Below are positions 1-11,749 of a DNA stretch of 64,000 bases, in pieces. Within the stretch, counting starts at the first letter, position 1. Each line of letters opens with the position of its first letter. The position numbers and the translations under genes were made by a program. The notes beneath the pieces were generated by a model. It was not told the origin of the DNA. It searched no databases and saw nothing but the letters and a program-made list of their open reading frames with translations. The stretch lies in assembly GCA_964036315.1 (NCBI GenBank), contig OZ038488.1:66791342-66855341 (forward strand). The letters are read 5' to 3'. This DNA is from Acanthosepion esculentum. Lineage: Eukaryota > Mollusca > Cephalopoda > Sepiida > Sepiidae.

Positions 1-160
1 TCCACTGTGTCTAAGTACACATTGCACAGCCCAGGGATTGAACTCACTATGTCACCAAATTCATGGACCAACTAATTCATTAGGCTATTGTCCCGCAGAC
101 TGACAATATAACAACAAAGATTAGGACAATAGTCTGAATGTAAATAGTGTAAACAAGATG
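1..160. repeat. Penelope-type SINE-like fragment: inverted tRNA-like head joined to plus-strand tail
   Basis: On the minus strand a tRNA-like head can be read, with a B-box-like GAGTTCAATCCC (complement of about 34-47). It runs straight into a plus-strand tail at about 97-154, with the words acaacaaagat and gtctgaatgtaaat. The same head-inverted/tail-forward junction is seen at 44.8 kb and 57.57 kb. The left end is cut by the window edge. Old and diverged. Confidence 0.5.
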
Positions 161-1215
161 TGTAATGATTAGAACGTTCATCTTGCAAAGTAATTTACTA
201 ATGTAGTGAGTTTGATCTGCACTGGGTACTCCACTATTGTAGTTCTGTATCAGGCTAAGCTAAACTTGGTAATTACCCAAAATTAAATTTGTTATAAAGG
301 CATGAGTTCATTCTCAAATGAGTGATTTCATTTTGAAGGTTTAAGAGAAAATGATTAAAACAAGACTATTGCAAGACGTCTAAGAAATAAACTAAAAATA
401 AATGTCCACCAATGTCTTTAAGTAAAAGGATTTTACAAAATTGAAAATATTTCCATGAAGTTTTACCAATGTTCCAATATAAATGTATATCAATAGTCAA
501 CAAATAATTTATATCCAACACTATCAGAAAATAATATCTTAAAATTTGTTAATAAAATCAAAAATATTTACATAATATTCATAATTCTTGCCTTGTTAAC
601 TTTCATACTTCTCTTCCTGCTAATAAGCAGGTATAGGAGGGGGCTTGGTAATAATCCCCAAATTAACATGTGGGGTAGGGTTGGTGTGCTTATGTTTATT
701 TGGGACCCAAGAGTAAATACAATTTCAAATGCAGATTTAGCATTTTAACTTTAAATGAACTGATTTATTTGAAATGGTTGATGTAAATTGGTTCTTACAA
801 ATTGGATTTTCACTGCCAGAGGATTAGCTTGTTAACTATGACTGGAATTTCTGTGGTTAATGGGTTAAGGCAACAAAAAAAACACCCATTTGAATGTTAA
901 AAACGTTATTGCTTAGATATTGCTCTCAACTCTCTATAGGATTAGCAAGCATTCTCTTAATTACGATTTGCATTTAAAAAATATTCAGTAACAAAGTTTT
1001 TCAAGAAGCCAAACGCCCGTATGCAATTTCAAATTGGGAAGAAAATAACTATTTACATGTTTGTTCTAATGATTCAAGATCATCACCATGTCTTTGTCTC
1101 TTAAAAGACTGGTATTTTTAAAATCTTATTTCAAAGAGTTCTCTTTTAAGTAGTCTTTGCAAGTATACTTTAAGAATACTTCAGAATTTTTGTTTTTAAA
1201 AACTTATATTGTCTT
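161..1215. other. AT-rich sequence, no gene seen
   Basis: No coding exon is recognisable. At about 205-230 a tRNA B-box-like word (gtgagtttgatctgcactg) suggests an old SINE scrap; similar words occur near 5895, 7225 and 59605. Possibly intron of the gene whose last exons lie at 13.9-15.2 kb. Confidence 0.4.
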
Positions 1216-1221
1216 AGGGAA

Positions 1222-1570
1222 TGTGTGGGCAGCCTAATGGGTATCAGTACTGAAAATAGAATAGGTAAGCTGAGTTCAAGTTCTGTCCTTTCTGTTGCAT
1301 TAATTTTCACACAAATGCCATCTCTTCTACACCCAGCTATGGATTAAAAAGCAAGGTAAACCACTCTCTCTGACCTTGGGTGGTAGCAATTCTAAAAGGA
1401 CTACTCTAAATCCAAAACCATGGTGAAAGCAACAGAAAACCACCCCACTATCTTTTTCAAAAAGACATTGTAATTCAAAGATAATTAAAAAGAGAAAAAA
1501 AATCTGTCATGAGCCATGATTGCCTACATCCTGATGAGACATGACATTAAAAAAAACAAAACAAACAAAA
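1222..1570 (+). repeat. tRNA-headed SINE, family C, copy 1
   Basis: A tRNA-like head (gcctaatgggtatcag as A-box region, tgagttcaagttctgtcc as B-box region near 1271) is followed by a body with the words gttgcattaattttcac, ccttgggtggtagcaa and aaagcaacagaaaac, then an A-rich end. The same order of words recurs at 38165-38515 and 53860-54075. Confidence 0.55.
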
Positions 1571-2285
1571 GAACTATTATAATTATTTATTTTATTAGAC
1601 ATTTCATGTGTCAGGTGTAATTACTAATGATTATATATTGATATAGCATCTAAATAAAAGCTGTAAATAATTTTCATTGTAGGTTTAACATGTGAACAGA
1701 TGCTGAATATAATGATTTATAAAATTGATCAATATTTATCTTAATTCAAACAGAATTCAAAGGTCATAAAATCGAGTGTAAAGATTGGGTTTGACTTTTT
1801 CTTTTTGTTTACAAACATGAGTTGACATGTAAGAATCTTATTTCCAGATGTGTATTTGCCCATCTGTGTAGTAGAAAAAATCATACAATTATTTTCATAA
1901 AGGTTAGAATGATGAGAATAAATATTTGTACCAAGTAATTCCTCTTCATGGCATTTCTTGAGACAATAGTGGTTACTTGGCAATGCTCGTCTCCTTTCCA
2001 AGTAACGGGACAGGTTGTGGTGGGTTACATAGCATAAGCAGTATGATAGATTGACTTGTTGTTTTCTCATTGCTTGAGGGATGAAGTGGATTCATGACTT
2101 TCACAAGTGAATTTAATTTGTTCTAGCCAGTGGTTGAACTCTGTTTACTGATACCAATCTCATTGCTGTAAAGTTATGCCACTTGTACCTCAAGAAAAGA
2201 AAAAACGATAGTAAGCCTTTAAATATTAATAAAATCAGCCAATTCTGTCTGGATTTCAATCCAGATAATGTGAGCAATCAAACTC
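1571..2285. other. AT-rich sequence, no supported gene
   Basis: A 109-codon open frame lies on the minus strand at 1741-2070, but it has no recognisable domain, splice context or repeat match. I treat it as chance or an unknown relic. Confidence 0.35.
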
Positions 2286-2287
2286 CT

Positions 2288-2395
2288 GTAGATTAAATAA
2301 AGGTTTCAGTTTGAAATTCCCTGAAGATCGTCAGAAGGCAGAAGAGCTGAAACGTTATAGTTACAACAAAGATGAGGACATCAGCCACATCTCTT
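2288..2395 (+). repeat. Diverged Penelope-family tail
   Basis: The words aataaaggtttcagtttgaaa, ctgaaga (2321), ctgaaac (2347) and acaacaaagatgaggaca follow the same order as in the well-kept tails at 28.1, 43.0 and 57.6 kb. The hairpin between ctgaaga and gaaac is mutated, so the hammerhead-like fold is lost. Confidence 0.6.
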
Positions 2396-2461
2396 AATTA
2401 CTAAAATATCAATCACTTAAAATTTGTAACTTTGACGTTGGAAATTTGATAGACAAAATTC

Positions 2462-2477
2462 CACTTTTTATCTATCT

Positions 2478-2556
<79 letters not shown>
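2462..2556 (+). repeat. Compound microsatellite (TATC)/(TC)/(TA)/(TG)
   Basis: Consecutive tracts of tctc, tata (about 2501-2543) and tgtg are visible. Any frame through it encodes only dipeptide runs and is not a gene. Confidence 0.95.
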
Positions 2557-2557
<1 letters not shown>

Positions 2558-2559
2558 TT

Positions 2560-5500
2560 TTCACCAAAATTTATCTGGTTAAAGATAAGAAAGTAAGTGA
2601 AAAAAAAAGAAAGCTGCAAACAATTTTGCAGTTATCTTCAGGAGTCTTTTTCTTCAAAATATTTGCTTCCTGTCGATGAGAATACTTGTTAACTGTTTTT
2701 CTAAAAACAAAAAAAAATAAAGATAGAGAAAAAAATTATTTGCGCCACTGGCTGGCTGATACTTGAGAAGTTAGGTTTTTGTAGATATTTTTGATGGTTA
2801 ACATAATTAGAAAGTTAATGCCTGGTTGTTTTTTCAGGAAGACTTAATGTTGGCAGCCTCCTTCCCTTGATGTCGGTCAGGAGAGAGACATGATCCAAGT
2901 TAGCTGCAAATGCGAAACTATTTCTGTTTTTATATTGAGAAAAAGATAAACTGCAGCACCTAGACTCCCAATTTTCCTCATTCAGTCATTCTTCATCTCT
3001 CTCCTCCTTTTCCTCTTAAGCGACTTCACTTTCATCATCTCCCATCTTATCCTCTTTAGGAAGATGCACAAGGCATTATTCTATTGATTCTTACTACATA
3101 TTTTACATATAGACTTACAAATTCTTTTTATAACAATTATTCTGATTTATATCTATATATAAAATTCTATGACTTTCTTTAGTCTGCCCATCTATAACAC
3201 CCTCTAAAATAGACATTGACTGATCAAAATCCTCACTGATTCACTAAGAAATGATGAAAAAAACTTAAAAGGTTTATTGTCAAAATTTTTGTTATTAAGA
3301 GGATTTTTTGACTATTATATTTTTTGATCCTTTTTAGAACGTTCAAAATTTTGGTAAAGAATTTAGTTTTTTCTTGCATCAACATGTGTCGGGTGTGGAC
3401 CAAAGATTAGTACAGGAAATTTTAACGTTTTTTTTGTGGTGAAAAACATACTGATTTGGAAATTCTTGTAAAAATCAAATAATTGTTGGATTTTAATGAA
3501 ACTTTCAGGACTTATTCACAAATAGATGAAATTATTATAGAAATAATCCTTTTTTTAGAAAATCTTGGTAAAAATAATTTTTTTTATATCTGTTAACTTA
3601 CACTTATTTAACTTTATGACATTTTAAGAAATTAAATTTTGTATCACTTAATGTTTATATTAGTTATATGCAGAACTCTTTGGTGAATTTAAATGATCTA
3701 ATTTTTTTTTGTAAAACAGGACACCCAGTTACTAAAAATCTGCTCTGACTCATAAAATAAAAATGCAATAAAACTAAGACATTATTTAATTAGTAAAGCT
3801 TTTAATTGCTTTTATGAATAAAATATATTATGGACATTATTGTCTTAAGAAAACCAAAATTAAATGAATAATGAATTTTTACAAGAATTGTTTTCATTTT
3901 TAGAAAATTTTAATAATTTACAAAGTTTTAAGTCTTTTAGATTTCTGTGTTAATTTGTACTGATTAGGTGATTTGTTATTAAATAAAAACTATATTTACT
4001 AATGAAAATAAGAGTGATAACTACAGTAAATTTAAAGCTAAAGTACCTAAAATTCAATAAAATGTTAGATTATGGAGAATATTTTCCTAAATTTTAAAGA
4101 TTACTGGGTAGTTAAAAACTGTATAAAAAAAGGTGCTCATGTTATATTCCTCAAGTAATTTTTACAAATATGTCCACTTTAGAAAATATTAGATGAACTT
4201 CTGCCTGTGAATCAAGCTTAAATAAACAACTACCTCTGTGTTAAATAATGCATTTCTATGATCTTTTAAACTTGGTGAGTAATATTTGTTTTAGATGAGA
4301 TTAATTAAACATTAAATCAGCTAATATTCCTCAAATAAAGTTTCAGAAAAGTATATTTTATTTTTGAAAGACTTTTTAATAAAGAGAATTATGTTGTGAT
4401 GAAGATGGCTAAAATGGTGCTAAAATCATTGATAATTAGTGATTTCAAAATGAAAACTCCTTCCAGTCAATTTAAATTAAATTTTTGAAACATAGCAAAG
4501 TATTTTGCTTATTCAAAATATTACATTTAATCTATCAGCTTGAAATTAAAACTAAAATAAAAGATTTTTCATTTTTAAAAATTCATTTTAACCTTAGGTA
4601 TCATGAATCTGTGGAGATACCTACAAAAAACCATACTTTGTGTACTACTTAGTAAATTAGTTTTTCCTCTGTCTTACTGTTGTTTCTTTTTAACATAACA
4701 CTCTAGGTTGATGCAGTCTTTGTTATTATTATTATAATAAGTGGATACTGAAAAGTTCTTGGTCTGATCCACTTCCTCAAATCAGTATTGTAATGATCAG
4801 TTATCAGAATACGGATTCTGGGAACTGGAAAACTTTTCAGCAGCTCCTTGTACTGTTATTTTTGCTCTGTTTTTTACCACTACAATGTTGAGCCAATACT
4901 ATTTTTGACTGCTTGAATGTAAAAAAAAAAAAAACAGTATAAAATCAGAAATAACAAAATAGCTTCTGAGACTTAAACTCTCATCCTACATCTTGAGGTA
5001 CCTGTCTTTCATTGATTTTTACCTTAACCACCTTGGCTGCAAAAGTTTTAACCATTAATCTATACTCTTTCTGCTGTCTTCCCACTTTCTAATTCTTTAT
5101 TTTTTTTTATTACCTCGCAATAGTAGTCTGATCTATTTTTTTAGTTTTTTTTTTTTTTTTTTTTTTAGATGAATCATTTTTATTATTATAATTTTATTAT
5201 TGCTAGTCTTACTCCATCTTATTATTGTTGCTATTTATTGTAACCATTATTGTTGTTATTTTAGTATTAGTTTTACTTCTATTTATTATTCTTAATTTTT
5301 GTCACTACATTCTGGGTTGATAGACACTTTGTGAAAACAAAATCATTTTTTGAGAAAAATAACATGAAAGATCAATTTTATGTTTTCATGTTTTGTTTCT
5401 TTTTTAGTTTTTAAAATTGAGGAATAAGAATGAGCCATCTTGTATTTCACAATAAAACTTGCTCAACAGTCTTTTGTACAAAGCTACCATTAAAAGATGT

Positions 5501-6320
5501 TTCACTTTTTTTTTTTTTTTTTTTTTTTAGATATTATGTTTTTAGTTGTGTTACATAGGTCAACTCAGGTGAAAAAAAATGAAAAACAATGTTAAAACCC
5601 TCTAACTTTTGTAGGTTTTATAAAAATATTTCTTTCTGTTTCAGTTAATATAAATTTAAAAAAAAATCTCTAAATTTAATCTAGCAAAGGTATTGGTACA
5701 TTACTACGGTTATGCCTTGACTTAGCCGAATACAGAGTCATATCGGGGCAAGTTAGCTACAATGTGGTTAAAATATCAGATACAAATAAAAAGACATTAT
5801 CATAGATCTTTGTTGCATGCATGTGTGAAGGGCACCTTTCTTTGAGCAGTGGTTTAGGAAGCTCATCTCAAAGACTTTTGTTAGTGTAGTGAATTTGATT
5901 CTTCTTTAGGTTACTACTATTGGATCCTAAGTTAACTACAGCCACACTTTACTTAATGACTGGGTTCTCTTCTGATAATCTGGTTGCTAAATGAGAAATC
6001 GCACCTGACTACTATTTCAGGCATAATACACATGTAATGGGTTTGTGTCAATCAGCTTCAGCTATCTTTAATGTCACTTTTGCATCATTTATAATTTACT
6101 AGAATCTTTTTTCAAGACACTGATGCATATTGAAATCCTCACAGTATTTAGTATTGTTGAAGTTGTTGACATTTTTTGTTGACATTTTCAAACTCTACGT
6201 TTTGTACAATTTTGCAATCCAATCAATGAAATTTAAATAAGCTGATTTGTTTGGAAAAAATACTTTGACAAAACCCTACTTCACTGTTTAATAATTTTTA
6301 TAATTTAATTTTATAGGACT
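2560..6320. other. Long AT-rich stretch with poly-T runs, no gene seen
   Basis: Poly-T runs lie near 5140-5166 and 5506-5529. An old tRNA-SINE-like B-box word (gtgaatttgattcttctt) lies near 5900. I find no exon-like segment with splice sites and a biased codon frame. Probably intronic. Confidence 0.4.
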
Positions 6321-6323
6321 TTA

Positions 6324-6530
6324 TAGTAAACAATATTTTTTATGAAAATTTCTTTTTTCCTTTTTAACAGCGAAGAATAAATTCTTAGGATTTCTTACTC
6401 TTGTGCATGCAGCATACAACTGGCCATACATAAATATTTCTTTCTGGAGCCAAATTCCAACTTTTTCAAGTGTCTGGCCTTGTGATTTGTTTATAGTTCT
6501 CATAAACGCAGAGTGAACAGGAAACTGGAA
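6324..6530 (-). pseudogene. Helitron-type PIF1 helicase, C-terminal fragment
   Basis: The minus strand reads about 68 codons to a stop. It contains MRTINKSQGQTLEKVGIW and then GQLYAACTRVRNPKNLFFAV. These match the last two helicase motifs of PIF1-like enzymes carried by Helitrons: the INKSQGQT element and the QLY-x-A-x-(S/T)RV element. In such elements the enzyme unwinds DNA during rolling-circle transposition. Here only the C-terminal tip remains. Upstream (higher coordinates) the reading breaks off at an (AT)n microsatellite at 6547-6599, so the rest has been lost. No Rep/HUH domain or Helitron 3' hairpin was found nearby. A cellular PIF1 is less likely, given the isolation and truncation. 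Confidence 0.7.
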
Positions 6531-6540
6531 TCTTATATGT

Positions 6541-6546
<6 letters not shown>

Positions 6547-6599
<53 letters not shown>

Positions 6600-6600
6600 A
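6547..6600. repeat. (AT)n microsatellite
   Basis: Two ta/at runs are split by one c. It abuts the 5' break of the helicase fragment. Confidence 0.95.
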
Positions 6601-6604
6601 ACTT

Positions 6605-8071
6605 AAAGAAAAGATATGCAAAAAACTATATTGAATTTTTATTAACTATTTATTTTAATCATTAAATTGTTTTTAAAATAGTGGGTGTATTTTGTATGTT
6701 AAATAATAAAACTTTAATTTTCCCCTCCAAATTTATTGTTCTAAGCTACACACTCTAGTAAAACCAATTGTACTTTATACCTCCTTACCTGTTTGCACGT
6801 CTCCCCAAAATTTGGTTTTGATTGCTCAATGTATGTCTATTTTAGTGGGTGTGATGGAATTAATTAACGGAAGTCACAGAATTTTATGTATAAATTTATA
6901 AATGTTTATACAGTAATGTACTGGACAGTAAAGATAAACAAAACTGTAAATCATCATCACTGTATACAGTACATTGGTTTGCATATTGTAAATACAGTAT
7001 AAGTAAATATTTATTTTTCATTTTTATTTTGATCCCTTTTGAAGAAAGGGAAAACAGTCATGATCATCAACAGTGTTTTATTTTTATGAGATCTTATAGC
7101 TGGTCATAATTCTGATGAGGATCATTAAACACATAAGTGAGGAGTGGCTGTATTTACCAGAAGAATGTTGAGAGGATTTCTCCTGTAGACTTATGGCTAT
7201 CTTATCTCATAAACCATTTTTAATGTAGTGAGTTTGATTTTTATTGAATGAACGTCCAGAGTAAACTAAATTTGTTAAATATCTAACAGATATTCTATAA
7301 AATGGTAATTAGCATATCTCACAGGCCATTGATAGTATAAAGAATTCAATCCTCACTGAGTGCCCCCATTATTCTGATCCTTTGAAGTTTAGTAAATATC
7401 TCCATGGATGCATCCATGAAACACTTATGTTGCTTATGACAGTGAGATAAGTAATTATATAATAATAGGTAATTTTTAAAAGACAAGTTCAAATTCTGAC
7501 TCCATTGAACATTGCTTATTCTCAAGCAAGCATATTCATAAATGTCTTTCTAGAACATTTCACCATGCCTTTATCATTTGGATCATCAGCTTTTTTTTTC
7601 TCTCTAACACAAATACTCTTTACTCATGGTAAGTGGGGAGGGAAAATACTCATTCCCCATTTTCCATGAGTTATAACCTTAACAAGGGCAAAGTTGTATT
7701 GGTTAATAACATCAGGTGAGCAGTTATGAGTTCTTGCAAATTGACCACCGTCATATGATTGGAACTCTTTCATATGCTGGTATTTCCCCATGTTGTGAAA
7801 ACTTGCTTTACATTCCTTGGCTTTTATGAAACGCCAACATTAGTACAACTTCCTCCCCAGCTAATATCTGGAATGGCATAAAACAATTACCATTAGTAAC
7901 TTGTCTGTCTGCTTTGATATCAAAGTTTCAGGTTTGTTATCTGTTGTGTTTGATGTGAAAGGTTTGAAATGTCTGGCTGACTACTTGGCATCATGCATTT
8001 TTTGATCTTGCAGTTCTTTATAGGCATTGAAATCATGCAGCAAATCTTTCCTAGCCCTATGGGAACTTCCC

Positions 8072-8075
<4 letters not shown>
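6605..8075. other. AT-rich sequence with scraps of tRNA-derived SINEs
   Basis: B-box-like words near 7225 (gtgagtttgatttttatt) and 7345 (agaattcaatcctcactg) suggest old SINE fragments. No exon is recognised. Confidence 0.35.

Positions 8076-8140
<65 letters not shown>
8076..8140. repeat. (AT)n microsatellite
   Basis: An uninterrupted at run at the outer edge of the foldback's left arm. Confidence 0.95.
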
Positions 8141-8142
<2 letters not shown>

Positions 8143-8509
8143 CTGTAAAGACATTTAGCTGAATATTACTTGGCATAATTAAAAAGAACAATATATATAT
8201 ATATATATATATATAAAAAAATGAAAGAGGAAAATAACCAGTTTTGCTCTCACTTTTCGAGGTTTTTTTTTTTAATCTGGAGTACAAAAGTTAAAATACA
8301 GTAAATTTAAATTTGCGAATGATTGATGATGGTGGGGAGTACTAGTAACCAACTATAGCAAGCCCCAGCAAACAATCATGCAAACCTTCTCTGTGTAAAC
8401 AACGTGATTGTTTGCTGGGGCTTGCTGTAATTGGTCTCTAGGACTTTTCCCCACCTCTCATCAATCATTCCCAAATTTAAATTTATTTTATTTAACCTTA
8501 TGTACTCCC

Positions 8510-8547
<38 letters not shown>

Positions 8548-8735
8548 TTGATGAGCGGGAATGAAACTGGTTCTTTTCATTTTTTCATTTTATATATATA
8601 TATATATATACATACACACACACACACACTATATATATATATATATATATATATATGTTATATATATATATATATGTTATTTTTTGGCGGGGGGTAATTA
8701 TGCCAAGTAATATTCAGGTAAATGTCTTTACAGCA
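8141..8735. repeat. Large foldback (inverted repeat) element with microsatellites in its arms
   Basis: The left arm (8141-8380) starts tgctgtaaagacattt and ends gccccagcaaacaatcatg. The right arm (8403-8735) is its reverse complement, from cgtgattgtttgctgggg to aaatgtctttacagca. The short centre (8381-8402) is unique. The arms differ mostly where (AT)n, poly-A and (CA)n tracts have grown. No protein is encoded. A foldback transposon or hairpin-derived duplication is likely. Confidence 0.8.
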
Positions 8736-8840
8736 ATACTCAAGTTCTGTATCAATAAGAATGTTTTTAAATATATATGTGATATACTTTTAAGTTATGC
8801 TAAAGTGCTCAATATCAAGGATAGAGCATATGTAAATATA

Positions 8841-8977
8841 AAAGTGGACATTGAATTTAACACCCAGAGGTGATAGTCTGTTTCTTGCTTAAACACAACA
8901 CATTGCATATGGCTTGAAGATTGCGTTCAAGCATGAAACAGACTGTCGCCTCCGGGTGTCGACTTCAATTTCTACTT
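8841..8977. repeat. Second, smaller foldback
   Basis: The left arm (8841-8884) reads aaagtggacattgaattt...gatagtctgtttc. The right arm (8935-8977) is its imperfect reverse complement, gaaacagactgtcgcc...caatttctactt. The loop is about 50 bases. It sits about 105 bases beyond the larger foldback. Confidence 0.75.
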
Positions 8978-9219
8978 ATATAGCTTTCATTCCTGCTCTG
9001 TCAGTTCTAGTTAATCTATCATGCAAATTTACAATTTTTGTGGGTTGGTTCCATAGACACTGAAGAATTGTTTCTGTATAAATTGCAGTTGCTACTTTAT
9101 GAACATTTTGGCATGTTTTCAGATAATGGGAGAAATCTGTATTTCATGTTTACAGGATCTTCTTTTTCACTAAGTGGTAAATTCTGACCAACTTGTATTA
9201 TATAAAAATATTTATGTTC

Positions 9220-9243
9220 AATTTTTTTTTTTTTTTTTTTTTC
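9220..9243. repeat. Poly-T run
   Basis: A run of about 22 T; could be the reverse of an old poly-A retroposon tail. Confidence 0.7.
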
Positions 9244-9611
9244 TAGAAGTACCTCCCTCCTTCCATTAAGTTTGGTGTGGTTTTGAAATCATCAGGTTTC
9301 ATTAAGCCGAATACAAAAATCCGAAATTTTTAAGTGATGATGATAACTACTTTTCAGTTCTTCCCTTGTGTGTAGATAATTATTTGCCTAAACTCATATT
9401 TCATGTCAGACTATTCTTTGATCCTTGTCTGGTGATATGGCACATTGCAATTGGGAGATTAAGATTTTGGTAATATTATAGGAAATGTGTTTATTCAGAC
9501 AAAGAAAATATTAAAAATGTTTATTTATAGCTAAAAGGTAGTTTTTATCCTCAGATTCAAATAGTTATAAGCTTGATGGAACCTACACATGGATGCTGAG
9601 AACTACATATA

Positions 9612-9804
9612 TCATCTCTTGGAGACAACATCCAACGAAGTCACAGCTCTATGGACCCATCCCTGATATTTCTGCAATCTTATGTGAACACAGAATGCAT
9701 TTTGCAGGGCACTCCTGGCAAGCAAATCAAGACCATGCAAGTGGTCTACTGCCCTGGATACCATGATTGGTTGCCCAGCAATCATGGTATCCAGGGCAGT
9801 AGAC

Positions 9805-9806
<2 letters not shown>
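9612..9806 (-). other. Unrecognised 64-codon open frame ending in a hairpin
   Basis: A minus-strand frame reads ALDTMIAGQPIMVSRAVDHL and ends RAVTSLDVVSKR. Its composition is more protein-like than the AT-rich flanks and its GC content is visibly higher. I do not recognise a family. Its upstream end lies in the 26-bp hairpin at 9744-9804. It is probably a piece of an unclassified repeat. Confidence 0.3.
9744..9804. repeat. Perfect 26-bp hairpin
   Basis: The left arm 9744-9769 (gtctactgccctggatacca, then tgattg) is the exact reverse complement of the right arm 9779-9804. The loop is gttgcccag. The (AAT)n array begins directly after. Confidence 0.95.
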
Positions 9807-9838
<32 letters not shown>

Positions 9839-9853
9839 ATAATAATAATAATA

Positions 9854-9889
<36 letters not shown>

Positions 9890-9963
9890 AATAATTATTA
9901 TTATTATTATTATTATTATTAATAATAATTATTATTATTATTATTATTATTATTAATAATAAT
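9805..9963. repeat. (AAT)n/(ATT)n array with strand switches
   Basis: Blocks of aat alternate with blocks of att several times, giving repeated self-complementary junctions. It can form many nested hairpins. Confidence 0.95.
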
Positions 9964-10865
9964 AGTTATTGTGAAATTCAAGTTTGATTTGCATGCATCT
10001 GTGTGACAGTTTTCAATAATGACTTCTTCATTCATGCCCCTGTCCTTTGGGGGTTTTTTTATGTCATAATCTCCACTTCCACTATCACCTCCTGTTAAAT
10101 CTCAGCATAACTGAAATACTCATATTCTGAAACTGTTGTGGCTTTTTGTAGTGATGACACGTACTTCATGGCACAGATATTAGCTGTCTTAATTATTTTA
10201 TACATCTGAACCTCTTCTCCTCTTCCAGCTAAGGACACAGAACAACCTCCCTCCATCTCTATCTTTCCCTCTAATGTTGGGTGGCCTTACATGTGTGTGT
10301 ATATATCAACATCTTTTCTAGCATTCTAGCCCAGCCAGTTGACTCTATTTAAGGTCTTTACTGTATGTTTTTCTACTATATTAAGGAACTGTTTAAGTAT
10401 GTTATGTCTGGAGAATGGATCCTGACCCATCATCAATGTTTGCTTAAGATTTTTGATAATGAAACCACCTCAGCTTCATCCTCTTACTCTGGTATTGTTG
10501 ACAATTAATTCCCTGCCAGGGATGACCTTGAGTGTATTGTCCCAACTCTTTCAATGACACTCATTTTCCCTCCTGTAATAGTTTTCTTTAATTGAGCAAA
10601 TGTGTTTATGGCAATTGTATCCGTGATAATCTTAGATTAGTACAGACTCACGGGTGTACAAGTCAAATACAGTGGTTAGAGTATTGGACAAAAGCAGGAA
10701 AGCCTTGAGATCTATGTTTGTTACATGTGTAATGGAAAGAGGTTATCAATTGTAACAGTATTTGGTAGAATATCTCCATATTTTAAAAATAAATGTATTT
10801 TACACACACACACACACATATATAAAAGAGTGAGAGTTAAGTGTACATAACTCAGAAAAGGAGAG
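9964..10865. other. Sequence with no recognisable gene
   Basis: A short tRNA-like stretch lies near 10668-10715 (cagtggttagagtattggac). Nothing else is supported. Confidence 0.35.
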
Positions 10866-10869
10866 AAAT

Positions 10870-10966
10870 ATATATTTGTGATTTGTTGTAGCAGTGGAGC
10901 CCATGGTGAGATTTGAACCTGAGGCTCATGGTTGGAAAGTAGATATTCTAACCATTTATCCACACA
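10870..10966 (-). repeat. tRNA-derived SINE head
   Basis: The minus strand reads ggataaatggttagaatatc (A-box region) and then caggttcaaatctcaccatg (B-box region), with tRNA-like spacing. It is bounded by (CA)n at 10962-10988. Confidence 0.55.
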
Positions 10967-10989
10967 CACACACACACACACACACACAA

Positions 10990-11747
10990 TGCGATGGGTA
11001 AATTGTCGCCATTTTATATTTTTAATTTTGTACATGTGTGTTATTTGATTTTGATTTTGTTGACTGTAGAGTATAATATGGTCAGTTGGGCATTGTCTGT
11101 GAGAAAAAAAGCACCATGACGCAATTCATACCACCAGAAATTTGGAAATGGCATGCTGTACTGATTAGCATTTGTGATGGAAGCTCCATTATGAACATTT
11201 CAGAGTTTTGGGGTGTCAATCTGAGAACAATGCAGAGAATTCGGAAAGAGTTGGATAAGTCTAATGGTGATTATGAAGGTACAGTATAGCCCAGAAATCT
11301 CACTGATTGTTCTGATAAGAAAAGAACTCCTGAAATTGTTGGTGAGGACTCAACAGGGAGGCCTACATTAAGTGTCTCGAGGAGGTAGTGCTGCCTTGAG
11401 TCAAGAGGTTGACTGCTGGAAGACACTATATCTAGCAACAGGACTCTGTACCATGCCACACAAGCATCACCTCACCCCTTATATTTCGCCACCTAACTCC
11501 CCAGACTGCAACCCCTTGATTATTGTGTGTGGTGCACAGTTGAATGAGAAACCAATAAAACTCCTTTTAACACCAAAGATGAACTGAAGGCAAGGATTTT
11601 GGCAGCATTCACTGACTTAAATAAGGACATTGTCCAGAACAGTTGCAGGAAATACTGAAGTCATCTGGAGGTTGTTGAAGCTAATGGTGAATTTATTGAA
11701 TAAATTTACTCTTTAGTATGTCAAGATATTTTTGTGTAATTTTGGTA
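10990..11747 (+). mobile_element. Internally deleted Tc1/mariner-type element, copy 1
   Basis: It starts in gcgatgggtaaattgtcgcc next to (CA)n and ends near gatatttttgtgtaattttg. The N-terminal part of a transposase, with a helix-turn-helix-like segment, is at 11116-11289. The C-terminal part, with PPNSPDCNP, follows from about 11385. The middle, which would hold the first catalytic acids, is missing. The minus-strand copy at 30395-31175 has the same ends and the same deletion. Confidence 0.75.
11116..11716 (+). pseudogene. Tc1/mariner-like transposase remnant
   Basis: From the ATG at 11116 the frame reads MTQFIPPEIWKWHAVLISIC and continues through NISEFWGVNLRTMQRIRKEL. This fits an N-terminal DNA-binding helix-turn-helix of Tc1/mariner-like transposases. 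A stop follows at 11289. After an internal deletion the homology resumes with SPDCNPLDYCVW in a shifted frame, the region of the last catalytic acid. It ends near LEVVEANGEFIE. Such enzymes cut and paste DNA at TA sites. This copy has stops, frameshifts and no complete catalytic triad, so it is inactive. The family call rests on motif memory, not a search. Confidence 0.65.
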
Positions 11748-11749
11748 AC

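Noticed and set aside
1741..2070. 109-codon frame on the minus strand
   Set aside because: No domain, splice context or codon bias that I can see, and no related copy in the window.
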